DNA of 16,356 bases from Candidatus Hydrogenedentes bacterium CG07_land_8_20_14_0_80_42_17 (GCA_002780065.1 PEWQ01000139.1:1-16356); one strand, 5' to 3'. Counted from the first letter of the stretch, positions 1 through 6,899 are shown. Notes: generated from the letters alone by a model not told the origin. Made by a program: numbers and translations.

Positions 1-41
1 TTTGAGGTGGTAAAGATGGTAGTTGACAAAATCTTCATAGC

Positions 42-109
42 AGAACACGGACAGGTGCGTCTGGGAGCGCACGGAAAAATAATTCAAATATTTTTAATCT
101 CCGTGTTCT
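42..109. repeat. Inverted-repeat element downstream of the PRMT gene
   Basis: Perfect 10-bp inverted arms AGAACACGGA (42-51) and TCCGTGTTCT (100-109) flank a 48-bp centre. The centre holds a second small palindrome, GTGCG/CGCAC (55-72). The text just after the right arm (CTGTGAACTCCGTGGT) is of a kind seen as interspersed repeats in many uncultivated bacterial genomes; that comparison is from memory. It lies downstream of the methyltransferase stop and could fold in the 3' end of the minus-strand transcript, but no T-tract makes it an obvious terminator. Bases 1-41 and 110-163 hold nothing else I recognise. Confidence 0.45.
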
Positions 110-163
110 CTGTGAACTCCGTGGTAAATGAAAGTTTTCGGCGACTTGCATGACTCCGCTTAA

Positions 164-1129
164 TTATATTTTATCTAAAAGATTTTCCATTCGCTTTTTT
201 GAAGGAGGCACTGAGAAAAATGTCGAATGAGTTTCTCCATCGAGATTCCACGACCATATCTGCATTGGATGCTTTCCATCATAGACTAGAGTGAAGCCGT
301 AAAATTTATTCGCGATAAATTCTTTTTTTGTTATCGGAAGAAGAGTGCGGTACCAATGCTGTTTTGGCCACTCTTTGCGAGGACCTAAATTTAATTCTTT
401 GTCTTCGCAGAGCTTTGAACTCCACCATAAAAGAATAGAATTTGCAAAGCAATTTTCTCTGACGGAAAGTTTAACTTTATCCTCAAAACATTCATCCGAC
501 ATTTTATAGAGATCTAAATCTTTGAAAAAAGATTCTTCTCCGAGAATTTTAGTTTCTTTGCTGGAATCGGGATAGAAGTCATTCGAGACGTTCTCGATGA
601 AAGCAGAAAAATCAATTCCGTATCGCTCCTGTTTCCAAAAATCGGAGACCTTTTCAAGAAGAGGAGACCATGCTAATGCGGCATGAAACCGTGCAGAGCA
701 GGGAATTAGAACTCCATCAGGTTTGAGAAATCTCTTTCCATTCTTCATCACGGTTATCAGAGTTTCGTCAAGAAGCACGTTACCGAGCATCTCGCTGACG
801 ACAATATCGCAAGGCTCGATAGAACTTGAATCAATATTTGCAATGTCATTTTCGATGAATTCGATTTTGCAGTTGTTTTTTTTCGCGAGTGCTTTGGCGA
901 ACTCGATCATGTCCGTTCGCTCCACAGCGTAAACCTTTGCGCCCATCTTTGCCGCCGCAACAGCAAGAACTCCGGTTCCTGTTCCGATATCCAGCAATAC
1001 TGAATCAGTGTGAATATGTTTTGAAATTGCATCGATAAAAGATTTAGTGCGAGTTTCATCATCTAACAACAAAGCATGATAGGAGAGCATTGACATTGGA
1101 GAGGAGGAATTATTCAGGGCACTAGCCAT
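164..1129 (-). CDS. PRMT-like class I SAM-dependent methyltransferase
   Basis: This 321-residue protein has a protein arginine methyltransferase fold. The N-terminal helix resembles PRMT helix X (LLDDETRTKSF, 21-31). Motif I is LDIGTGTGVL (46-55), followed by acidic E70, which should bind the ribose of S-adenosylmethionine. The double-E loop SEMLGNVLLDE carries E113 and E122, nine residues apart as in eukaryotic PRMTs, where the two glutamates grip the substrate guanidinium. The C-terminal barrel has QHW (257-259), matching the THW loop. It is the last gene of the PqqD/radical-SAM/peptide cassette and its ATG lies inside the 3' end of the peptide gene (16-base overlap). The start is uncertain: no good ribosome binding site is visible and a hairpin abuts the ATG, so it is probably translated by coupling. 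Met12 and Met14 are alternatives. The substrate is unknown; the Arg-rich neighbouring peptide is an obvious candidate. Ribosomal or other cellular protein targets are possible. Confidence 0.85.
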   Translation of the reverse strand: MASALNNSSSPMSMLSYHALLLDDETRTKSFIDAISKHIHTDSVLLDIGTGTGVLAVAAAKMGAKVYAVERTDMIEFAKALAKKNNCKIEFIENDIANIDSSSIEPCDIVVSEMLGNVLLDETLITVMKNGKRFLKPDGVLIPCSARFHAALAWSPLLEKVSDFWKQERYGIDFSAFIENVSNDFYPDSSKETKILGEESFFKDLDLYKMSDECFEDKVKLSVRENCFANSILLWWSSKLCEDKELNLGPRKEWPKQHWYRTLLPITKKEFIANKFYGFTLVYDGKHPMQIWSWNLDGETHSTFFSVPPSKKRMENLLDKI

Positions 1130-1338
1130 GGCGGCAGAGCCGCCGCACCTTCACCACCTGAACACAGATCAGGATTAGTGCACTTAAACGAATTTGTCAC
1201 ACCAGAGGCGACTTGATACTCCTGAACGTCTCCTTTCTTAGGACGATATCTTGTGAGTTCAGGTTTTTTCCAGTCTTTACGACTCCTGTCTTTACGACTC
1301 CAGTCTTTACGGTTTTCAGAAATTTTTGAACTGCCCAT
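1114..1338 (-). CDS. Putative RiPP precursor peptide (74 aa)
   Basis: This small basic peptide lies between the radical SAM and methyltransferase genes. ATG at 1338 is preferred: AAAGGG sits six bases upstream and it lies 31 bases after the radical SAM stop. A TTG 45 bases further upstream stays in frame but overlaps the radical SAM gene. Residues 10-23 are three copies of a pentapeptide (RKDWS, RKDRS, RKDWK). Residues 23-41 (W-x-x-P-x-L, then Gly-Asp-Val) resemble the leader motif Y-x-x-P-x-L-x-x-x-G that PqqD-like recognition elements bind in lasso and related precursors; ELTRY also gives the PqqA-type E-x3-Y spacing. The C-terminal part holds Cys53 and Cys59 (CTNPDLC), then a Gly/Ala-rich and Pro/Trp-containing tail; this is the likely core. 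The core has no Arg; all six Arg lie at residues 10-32. I know of no named family for it. That it is the substrate is inferred from position, size and motif. Confidence 0.72.
   Translation of the reverse strand: MGSSKISENRKDWSRKDRSRKDWKKPELTRYRPKKGDVQEYQVASGVTNSFKCTNPDLCSGGEGAAALPPWLVP
1130..1144 (-). promoter_or_regulatory. Hairpin abutting the methyltransferase start codon
   Basis: On the minus strand GGCGGC-TCT-GCCGCC forms a perfect 6-bp GC stem ending at the base before the methyltransferase ATG, while also encoding part of the C-terminus of the peptide gene. It would block independent initiation, so translating ribosomes from the peptide gene would have to open it. It could equally be the trace of an inserted palindromic repeat. 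Confidence 0.4.
1271..1311 (-). repeat. 15-bp in-frame tandem repeat in the peptide gene
   Basis: Units at 1271-1285, 1286-1300 and 1301-1311 (partial) have period 15; the first two differ by a single base. That base turns the Trp codon TGG into Arg AGG in the middle copy. The near-identity at DNA level points to recent duplication inside the coding frame. Confidence 0.85.
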
Positions 1339-1369
1339 TTTTTCCCTTTGTAATATCCAATATTCATAT

Positions 1370-2401
1370 TCAGAAATTGTCAAGCCCCAACCATGCGGCT
1401 GTTATCTCACAGTGCAGAGGAGACGGTTCTTCATACTTGCCGGTCGATAAATGAAAGAGTCCCATACATCGAAATTTACAGGAGGCTTCCATTTCACAGT
1501 TAGAACATAAATCAATCTTTTCGTTTTTTCTTCTTCTCAACTCGTTCATGCGTTCAGAGTAGCGCCATACCTCGCGAAATGATTTCGTTTTGACTTCGCC
1601 AACCGGTTCTTTGACTTGGGAACAAGGATAGATTTGGCCGTGTGCGTCAATTGCAAAACGATTCCATCCCATGTTGCAGAAGTAAGGCCCGTTTTCGTCG
1701 TGGCAGTTAGAGAACGAGGGCCTGCCGGTCCATTCAGAATAATCGTGTTCACATTGCCGAATCTCTTTCGGAGTCAGCCTGTCTTCGAGAAATTCATTTT
1801 CATTGGAATTGAACCGCGGAATGATGTAGTAGGAAGGTCCGAAGATTGTTCCAATATCTCGACTCCATTTTGCTAAGAGAGATGCATCATGGAAGTTCGA
1901 ATGCATGAGCGACATTTTGATAACTGTTTTCAAACCGAGCTTTACGGCGTATTCGGCTAATAATTTGCAGTGAGTGAATGAACCTGCTGCTCCGACAAAT
2001 TTGTCATGAGTTTCTCCCCATCCGTGCATTGAGATATGAAGTTCGCGGCAGTTGTTTTGTGTTAGAAATTCCGCATCCGCTTCAGTCATTGCGAAACCGT
2101 TTGTCATTATTTCATAACTGAATTTAAGTTTATTTGCTTCCATAATTATTTTGCGCCAGTCTGGATGAAGAAGCGGTTCGCCTCCGGAAAACGTAAGATC
2201 CATACAACCTTCAGTTTTAAATTCTTCGAGCAGTCTTAGCCAATCATATAAAGTTAATTCGTCTCCGATAAGTTTTGAAGCTCGGTAGCAATGAGGGCAA
2301 GAGAATTGGCAACGGTCGGTCAGATAGATATGACCGAGAATTGGAACGCAGAGCGATTCCAGACGGTCGAGAAGAGTATCTAGATTTTTTTCCTGAATCA
2401 A
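1370..2401 (-). CDS. Radical SAM/SPASM peptide-modifying enzyme
   Basis: This 343-residue radical SAM enzyme has the cluster motif C31-x3-C35-x2-C38, the SAM-binding GGEP at 73-76, and a complete C-terminal SPASM domain. The SPASM pattern is exact: C242-x12-G255-x4-C260, a gap, C299-x2-C302-x5-C308-x3-C312, a gap, C331. It should ligate two auxiliary 4Fe-4S clusters besides the SAM cluster. Family members with a PqqD-like partner (PqqE, MftC, sactisynthases, cyclophane synthases) form C-C or thioether bonds on ribosomal peptides. The likely substrate is the peptide encoded 31 bases downstream. Translation appears to start at TTG (2401), overlapping the preceding stop as TTGA; there is no Met before residue 67 in this frame. 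The bond type made cannot be read from the sequence. The enzyme acts in the cytoplasm and is oxygen sensitive by class. Confidence 0.9.
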   Translation of the reverse strand: MIQEKNLDTLLDRLESLCVPILGHIYLTDRCQFSCPHCYRASKLIGDELTLYDWLRLLEEFKTEGCMDLTFSGGEPLLHPDWRKIIMEANKLKFSYEIMTNGFAMTEADAEFLTQNNCRELHISMHGWGETHDKFVGAAGSFTHCKLLAEYAVKLGLKTVIKMSLMHSNFHDASLLAKWSRDIGTIFGPSYYIIPRFNSNENEFLEDRLTPKEIRQCEHDYSEWTGRPSFSNCHDENGPYFCNMGWNRFAIDAHGQIYPCSQVKEPVGEVKTKSFREVWRYSERMNELRRRKNEKIDLCSNCEMEASCKFRCMGLFHLSTGKYEEPSPLHCEITAAWLGLDNF

Positions 2402-2673
2402 GCGGCCGATTCCAGAATGAGCTCTTCGCGGACAAGGTCTGCAATAAGTTCATCCAGATCGTTTGAAGCTGTTGTGTTTTCGACTTCGAACTCTTCAAGT
2501 ATCGACTTTAGAATTTCTTCTCTAGTTTTAGGAGTTTTTTCCATTCTCTTCCAAATAAATGTGCCGATCGGGTCCAGAGAATAATATGTTGTCGTTTTAA
2601 TCTTCAGTATCACAACTTCGTTATCGATGACTCGCCATGCGAGGTCGGGATTAATTGAGTATAAACTTGTCAT
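2398..2673 (-). CDS. PqqD-like RiPP recognition element protein
   Basis: This 91-residue protein has PqqD-family features: an N-terminal beta region (LAWRVIDNEVVIL, 12-24), the typical YYSLDPIGTFIW segment (30-41), and two helices rich in acidic and hydrophobic residues ending in DLDELIADLVREELI. Free-standing PqqD proteins bind the leader of a precursor peptide and present it to a radical SAM partner. Here the partner is the next gene, which starts on this gene's stop codon (TTGA overlap), so the two are translationally coupled. It is the first gene of the cassette. No Shine-Dalgarno sequence precedes the ATG at 2673, and the predicted -10 lies so close that the mRNA may be leaderless. Confidence 0.87.
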   Translation of the reverse strand: MTSLYSINPDLAWRVIDNEVVILKIKTTTYYSLDPIGTFIWKRMEKTPKTREEILKSILEEFEVENTTASNDLDELIADLVREELILESAA

Positions 2674-2679
2674 GATAAT

Positions 2680-2708
2680 ATTTTATGTTTTACATTGTTA
2701 AACTGCAA
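2680..2708 (-). promoter_or_regulatory. Predicted sigma-70-type promoter of the peptide cassette
   Basis: On the minus strand TTGCAG (2708-2703) and TAAAAT (2685-2680) are separated by exactly 17 bases. Only six bases (ATTATC) lie between the -10 and the ATG of the PqqD-like gene, so a start site at the usual distance falls on or beside the start codon. That agrees with the lack of a ribosome binding site there. Confidence 0.5.
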
Positions 2709-2761
2709 TTAATTTAATGCTCTCACTCCTATCCCTTTACCATTGAACGTGTGAAATGATA

Positions 2762-2938
2762 CGTCATGGAGGCACAGGCGCCTCGCGTCAAAGAACGTGT
2801 GAAATAATTGGAAAATGAAAATTGGAAAAATAAAATTTTCAATTTGCACTTTTCAATTTGCAATTTCAAATATTATAACTCGTCATGGAGGCACAGGCGC
2901 CTCGCGTCAATGGACGCCACGCGTCAATGGACGCCACG
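2762..2938. repeat. Mosaic interspersed repeat block
   Basis: This fills most of the gap between the cassette promoter and the SLOG gene. A GC-rich module beginning CGTCATGGAGGCACAGGCGCC occurs twice (2762-2791 and 2881-2910). Between them lies an AT-rich module (2801-2877) whose halves form an imperfect hairpin (2806-2825 with 2840-2858). Residues 2786-2877 match 16265-16356 at 90 of 92 positions. A 17-bp unit, GCGTCAATGGACGCCAC, is repeated perfectly at 2904-2920 and 2921-2937. No open reading frame or transposase is present. It behaves like a non-autonomous or REP/MITE-like element. Confidence 0.8.
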
Positions 2939-2958
2939 CCTGTGCTAGCGGCGCAAGC

Positions 2959-3465
2959 TTATCTCTTTTCCGAAAATGGCGAAATAGCTTTTAGAAGAAA
3001 TTCGTAAGCGTTTGAGTAGATTCCTGGTGATTGACTTTCGCGCGGGCCTGCAATATTCAGTATAGTAATTGAGTTCTTTAAAATCCAATCTGAAACTATC
3101 TTGCAGGAATTAATGCCTTCGTTAAGATCAATTGTCAGCAGTGGCTTAGCTAATTCCTCTGCAACTTTTTTTGTGTATGCGGTTCCGCTCTCCTTTCTTA
3201 TATCTTCCCGAAAAAGTATCAATGTCCCTGAAGAAGTCTGAACATTGAGTCGCGTTCTGACATCGTATCTTTCTGAGCCGGCTTCCCTCAGCGGATATTT
3301 TTTTGGTATTCCTCCGTCTTCGCTCAATCGCCCTTTAGGACACCAACCTCCACAAGGTATTTTCAATTTCAGCGCCACATCGAGCGCGGCTCTGTCTACT
3401 CCGGTCTGCCCTCCGGAAATTATTGCGATCTTCCGAGAAATGGCTTCTGCTATTCCGGTATCCAT
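2959..3465 (-). CDS. SLOG-family (molybdenum carrier-like/YpsA-like) protein
   Basis: This 168-residue protein has the Rossmannoid nucleotide-binding signature SGGQTGVDRAA (17-27), GGWCPKGR (39-46) and EDGGIPKKYPL (49-59), then an RTRLNV segment and a GTLIL strand. These match the family often annotated as putative molybdenum carrier, assigned to the SLOG superfamily with YpsA and LOG proteins, which are thought to bind or process nucleotide-like ligands. ATG at 3465 is chosen because GGAG stands just before it; a TTG four codons upstream is also open. The gene overlaps the 3' end of the upstream cyclase gene by 16 bases, so it should be co-translated with it. A role in sensing or handling the cyclase product is inferred from this linkage only. 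The biochemical activity is unknown. Confidence 0.8.
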   Translation of the reverse strand: MDTGIAEAISRKIAIISGGQTGVDRAALDVALKLKIPCGGWCPKGRLSEDGGIPKKYPLREAGSERYDVRTRLNVQTSSGTLILFREDIRKESGTAYTKKVAEELAKPLLTIDLNEGINSCKIVSDWILKNSITILNIAGPRESQSPGIYSNAYEFLLKAISPFSEKR

Positions 3466-6400
3466 ACTCCATCCCAATCAGTTTCCGGCGGATTTTTCCG
3501 AAGCTCTGCAATGCGCTCTATGTATTTTATCGAAGGCCCGTCTTGAGGTACAATCTTAAGTATCTCACGGAATACTTTTTCTGCTTCGACCCAATTGCGT
3601 TTCAAATAATGTTGTCTTGCCTCTTCAAATTTATCTTTTATGAGCAGATGCTTATCCGATACTTCGCGGAAGGTAGAAAAGTATTCATGAAATGCTTCGG
3701 CACGCTTGCTGTCTCTAAGAGTGCCTAGAAAGATATCTATTTCGTGTCTGATTTTTGAAACCTTGCTGTCGTAGTTTCTCTTCATCTTTTCGATGTCTTC
3801 TGAGTTTTCACGGCATATCAAAGATTTTAAATTATCGGAAAGTTTATTCTCGACTTCGCTTCCCGAAAGATTGCACCTCTTTACAAAACATGCAGTGCGT
3901 TTTTCTAAAGCGTCCAGCCTCTTCATTAAATCGTCGTATTCGTCCTTGCTGAAGGAATCACGAATCTCTTCACAATTTTCGATTACTTTCGAAATTCGCT
4001 TTTTCCATTCATCGAGTTTTATCTTCCATGAGTCCGATTCTATCTTTGCGTGAACATCATTTTTAGTTGCAGTTATAGAAAGTTTTTCTTCAAGACTATT
4101 TATTTCTTTTTCAAAATTGGAAACAAGAATAGAATCTTCCGATTTCATCGCGTCAACCGCATCATTCTTTAATTTTCCAAATAATTCCTGAATTTCTTTT
4201 CCGATTCCGCTTTCGCCTTTCTGAGCGAAGTAATAGTGATACCCTAACAGTTTTTCAGGAGTCATATTTCGCCATCCTTCAAAGAAGAGCGGATGAATCG
4301 GCTTTCCACTCCAAAACGATAAATAAGCGGCTTTAGACCAGCCTAAAGGTTCATACACGCTGATGTGAAGATGAGAAGGCCCCATTGCGGCTACATCCAG
4401 AAGCCGGCATATTACTGAACCTTGAACATTTTTTTCTGTTTCACCGCTGATTGCTATCCACGATTCGTAGAGTTTGTTGATTGGTTCGAGCTCTTCCGCT
4501 AAAGCTACTCCCTCTCCCATTACTGTGTATTGCATTCTGCGCTCTGAACCCATATTGCCTGCAGAAACTATTCCGGAATTTACTCCCATGCGCGCCGTGA
4601 TTTTTACTCCGTATTTCAAAAGAATCATTCGAGCAATTGCAATTAATTCTTCCTGCTGTTCCATTGCCGCAAAGACGCCTTTCAAAGCATGCTGTGAGTC
4701 TGTAATTGGAACCCCGAACTCGGCCTTTATTGCATCACCTTCATATTTGTCCGCGAAGCCGTCGTATTTCATAATGATGTTGGACATTGGAGTCAGATAG
4801 CTGTTCAGTATTCCGGCAAGTTCCTGAGCTGTCACTCCTTCTGAAATTGTCGTAAAGCCGGAAACGTCGGACGAAAACATTGTGGCTTCTTTGCGCTCGC
4901 CGGCGAGTTTGAAGTTGTCGGGATTTTCTTCCATCAATTTGAGAATCGTGGGTGAAATCATCGCTGAAAAAAGTCCGCGCACCTTTCTCTTTTCTTTCTG
5001 CGCCGACCAGTAGTTGTATAATATTCCTGTAAGGTGCGAGAATACGATTGAAATGATCGGAGGTGTAATCGGCAGAACAATTCCATAACGCGCAAAGCCG
5101 CCCCACGCAAGCCCTGCATATCCCAAAACTGAAATAGAGGAAATAATTATCTGCAATAAAGTTCCGAATCGAGTGACTAGAAATACTGTTATCAATGAAT
5201 AAACAAATATCAATGCGTATGTCAGCCATGAAGGAGCTTCATGAATAAATCCGCCGGTCATCACTGTGTTGTAAACTGTCGGTTGAATTCCGAACATTTG
5301 AGATCTTTTTTCATATGGAGTCGGATTCAGCGAATGAAGAGCAGTCGCAGTCAAACCGATGAAAATTGTTTTGCCTTTTAATTGAAGAGGAGACCATTCG
5401 ATTTCTCTGCCATCTATTTGTTTTATCGGAGTTGTTATAAATAGGGGAGGAGTGAGTTGATCGAAATATCCGTGATCATACATATACAGCATCTGCTCGA
5501 AACCTTTGCGAAGAATTATTGAGTCTTTCAATTTCAGCTCGGTCAACAATTTTTTGTAATCAGGTCTTACACCGTTTTGAAGTTCAGAGAGCGCAGAGAT
5601 ATTTAATTTTACAATATTCCATCTCGTGAGACCTATTTGATCAGAGTCTTTGCCTCCGAGATATTCATTGAAAAAATTCTCGTATTCTTTTCCGTTGCGG
5701 ATGAAATATTCTGCAACCTCTCCGTCTATGATCGTCCATGATAAAATTTGAGCTTCCTCTTCGGATACAATTTTAGTATTCATTATTGAATCGTAAACCG
5801 CGCTGAAAAACGGCTGGATATTATCAGGCTCGAATTGCAGTTCCGCAGCTTTGCTTTTTCCTGCAATGAACGCGTAATGTTCCGCAATAACCAAAAATGG
5901 AATGTGGGGTATTCGATAATTGTAAGGACCGACCCAGTTAAGCGCCATTAGGCCGTGCTTATCTATGGGAATATTTACTTTTTTTCCGTCGGAATATCGT
6001 GCACCCTCGAATTCGATCGAATGGCCTGGAACTATTTTAATTCTTTCCTTTGTTATTCCGAATTTTCTCGCCGCAATTGACAACCCGAGATTCAGATACG
6101 CTTTTCCATCGTAAAGGATTATGGCCGGAGTGTGCCTGACTACACCGTCTCCGTCGTGAAGTATTCTATTAAATCCGATTCCTGCCGCAACCTCTGCAAT
6201 CTCCGGTATAGGAGTTTTTACTCGTCTCGCATTAGGCATCAAACCATGAGAGAATATCTCGATTCCAAATCGCTTGATCGATTCTGCGTCTCCGGATGCT
6301 GCAATAGCATCTTGATTTTGAAGTTCTTCTATCTTTTCCGGTATAGAAAAATCGGCGCAGACTTGAACTCTGCCTGCAGATTTCATTGCTGATTTTAAAT

Positions 6401-6899
6401 CTTCGATTGGATGCGGAATTACTCCTGAAATATCTTCTTTCTTCTTCAAAACTTCGTTTATTTTGTCAGAGAGTTGATATGCGGCATCTACTTGCAAAGT
6501 GATAGGATCTTTTTGACTGAAATGATCATCGCTGAATCCAATTGTCTCTGCTCCGAACATCTCTAGCGCTTGAACTAGAGCCGCATGCCGCTCCCACGAC
6601 CATGGCCATCTTCCTAGAGTTTGTATTGAGGTTTCATCCCAGTCGATGGTCATGAGATCCGGATCGACGAGCGGCTCGCAAATTTTATCTCTGGTCAAAA
6701 ATCTTAAATCTTCCAGAAATAAATCGATATCGCGAAAGACTCCAATGAAGTTAAGCAAGGAGATGAAGAAAAAGATAGGAATGCTAAAGAGCAAAGCGCG
6801 TTTCAAAGGCTTTGAAATAGCGTCGAGTAAAAATTCTTTTAACCTAATGAAGTTGACTTCTATCCAGGGCTTGAACGAATCAAATATTCTGGAAATCAT
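3450..6899 (-). CDS. CHASE2 class III cyclase, C1-like (metal-binding) subunit
   Basis: This 1149-residue membrane protein starts with one transmembrane helix (about 35-54). A CHASE2-like extracytoplasmic domain follows (DWDETSIQTLGRWPW at 86-100, extending to about 550), then three membrane segments (about 558-628). The cytoplasmic class III nucleotide cyclase domain spans about 638-855. The tail is a helical, coiled-coil-prone region (about 900-1085), then a TPR-like unit ending in WDGVW, a tail common in this family. In the catalytic domain both metal-binding Asp residues are present (D678 in SSDVSGF, D722 in YEGD), as are K718 and T792 of the purine pocket. The transition-state Asn and Arg are replaced by A799 and E803 (GEGVALAEEL), so a homodimer should not be catalytic. 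The adjacent paralogue has the reverse set. ATG at 6899 has AGGAAG nine bases upstream and lies three bases after the upstream gene. Product nucleotide: probably cAMP from the Lys/Thr pair. Confidence 0.9.
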   Translation of the reverse strand: MISRIFDSFKPWIEVNFIRLKEFLLDAISKPLKRALLFSIPIFFFISLLNFIGVFRDIDLFLEDLRFLTRDKICEPLVDPDLMTIDWDETSIQTLGRWPWSWERHAALVQALEMFGAETIGFSDDHFSQKDPITLQVDAAYQLSDKINEVLKKKEDISGVIPHPIEDLKSAMKSAGRVQVCADFSIPEKIEELQNQDAIAASGDAESIKRFGIEIFSHGLMPNARRVKTPIPEIAEVAAGIGFNRILHDGDGVVRHTPAIILYDGKAYLNLGLSIAARKFGITKERIKIVPGHSIEFEGARYSDGKKVNIPIDKHGLMALNWVGPYNYRIPHIPFLVIAEHYAFIAGKSKAAELQFEPDNIQPFFSAVYDSIMNTKIVSEEEAQILSWTIIDGEVAEYFIRNGKEYENFFNEYLGGKDSDQIGLTRWNIVKLNISALSELQNGVRPDYKKLLTELKLKDSIILRKGFEQMLYMYDHGYFDQLTPPLFITTPIKQIDGREIEWSPLQLKGKTIFIGLTATALHSLNPTPYEKRSQMFGIQPTVYNTVMTGGFIHEAPSWLTYALIFVYSLITVFLVTRFGTLLQIIISSISVLGYAGLAWGGFARYGIVLPITPPIISIVFSHLTGILYNYWSAQKEKRKVRGLFSAMISPTILKLMEENPDNFKLAGERKEATMFSSDVSGFTTISEGVTAQELAGILNSYLTPMSNIIMKYDGFADKYEGDAIKAEFGVPITDSQHALKGVFAAMEQQEELIAIARMILLKYGVKITARMGVNSGIVSAGNMGSERRMQYTVMGEGVALAEELEPINKLYESWIAISGETEKNVQGSVICRLLDVAAMGPSHLHISVYEPLGWSKAAYLSFWSGKPIHPLFFEGWRNMTPEKLLGYHYYFAQKGESGIGKEIQELFGKLKNDAVDAMKSEDSILVSNFEKEINSLEEKLSITATKNDVHAKIESDSWKIKLDEWKKRISKVIENCEEIRDSFSKDEYDDLMKRLDALEKRTACFVKRCNLSGSEVENKLSDNLKSLICRENSEDIEKMKRNYDSKVSKIRHEIDIFLGTLRDSKRAEAFHEYFSTFREVSDKHLLIKDKFEEARQHYLKRNWVEAEKVFREILKIVPQDGPSIKYIERIAELRKNPPETDWDGVWIPE

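Noticed and set aside
1339-1383. N-terminal extension of the peptide from a TTG at 1383
   Set aside because: It overlaps the radical SAM gene and has no ribosome binding site, whereas the ATG at 1338 is preceded by AAAGGG. It cannot be fully excluded.
1370-2673. PQQ biosynthesis (pqqD/pqqE)
   Set aside because: The PqqD and SPASM families match, but the small ORF is not PqqA (only the E-x3-Y spacing is shared), and pqqB, pqqC and pqqF are absent.
2762-2938. CRISPR array
   Set aside because: The repeats are adjacent 17-bp units or mosaic modules without regular unique spacers, and no cas genes are present.
4741-5229. 162-residue minus-strand frame inside the C1-like cyclase
   Set aside because: It is an alternate frame of the membrane/cyclase coding region with Arg/Ser/Cys-rich composition and no domain.
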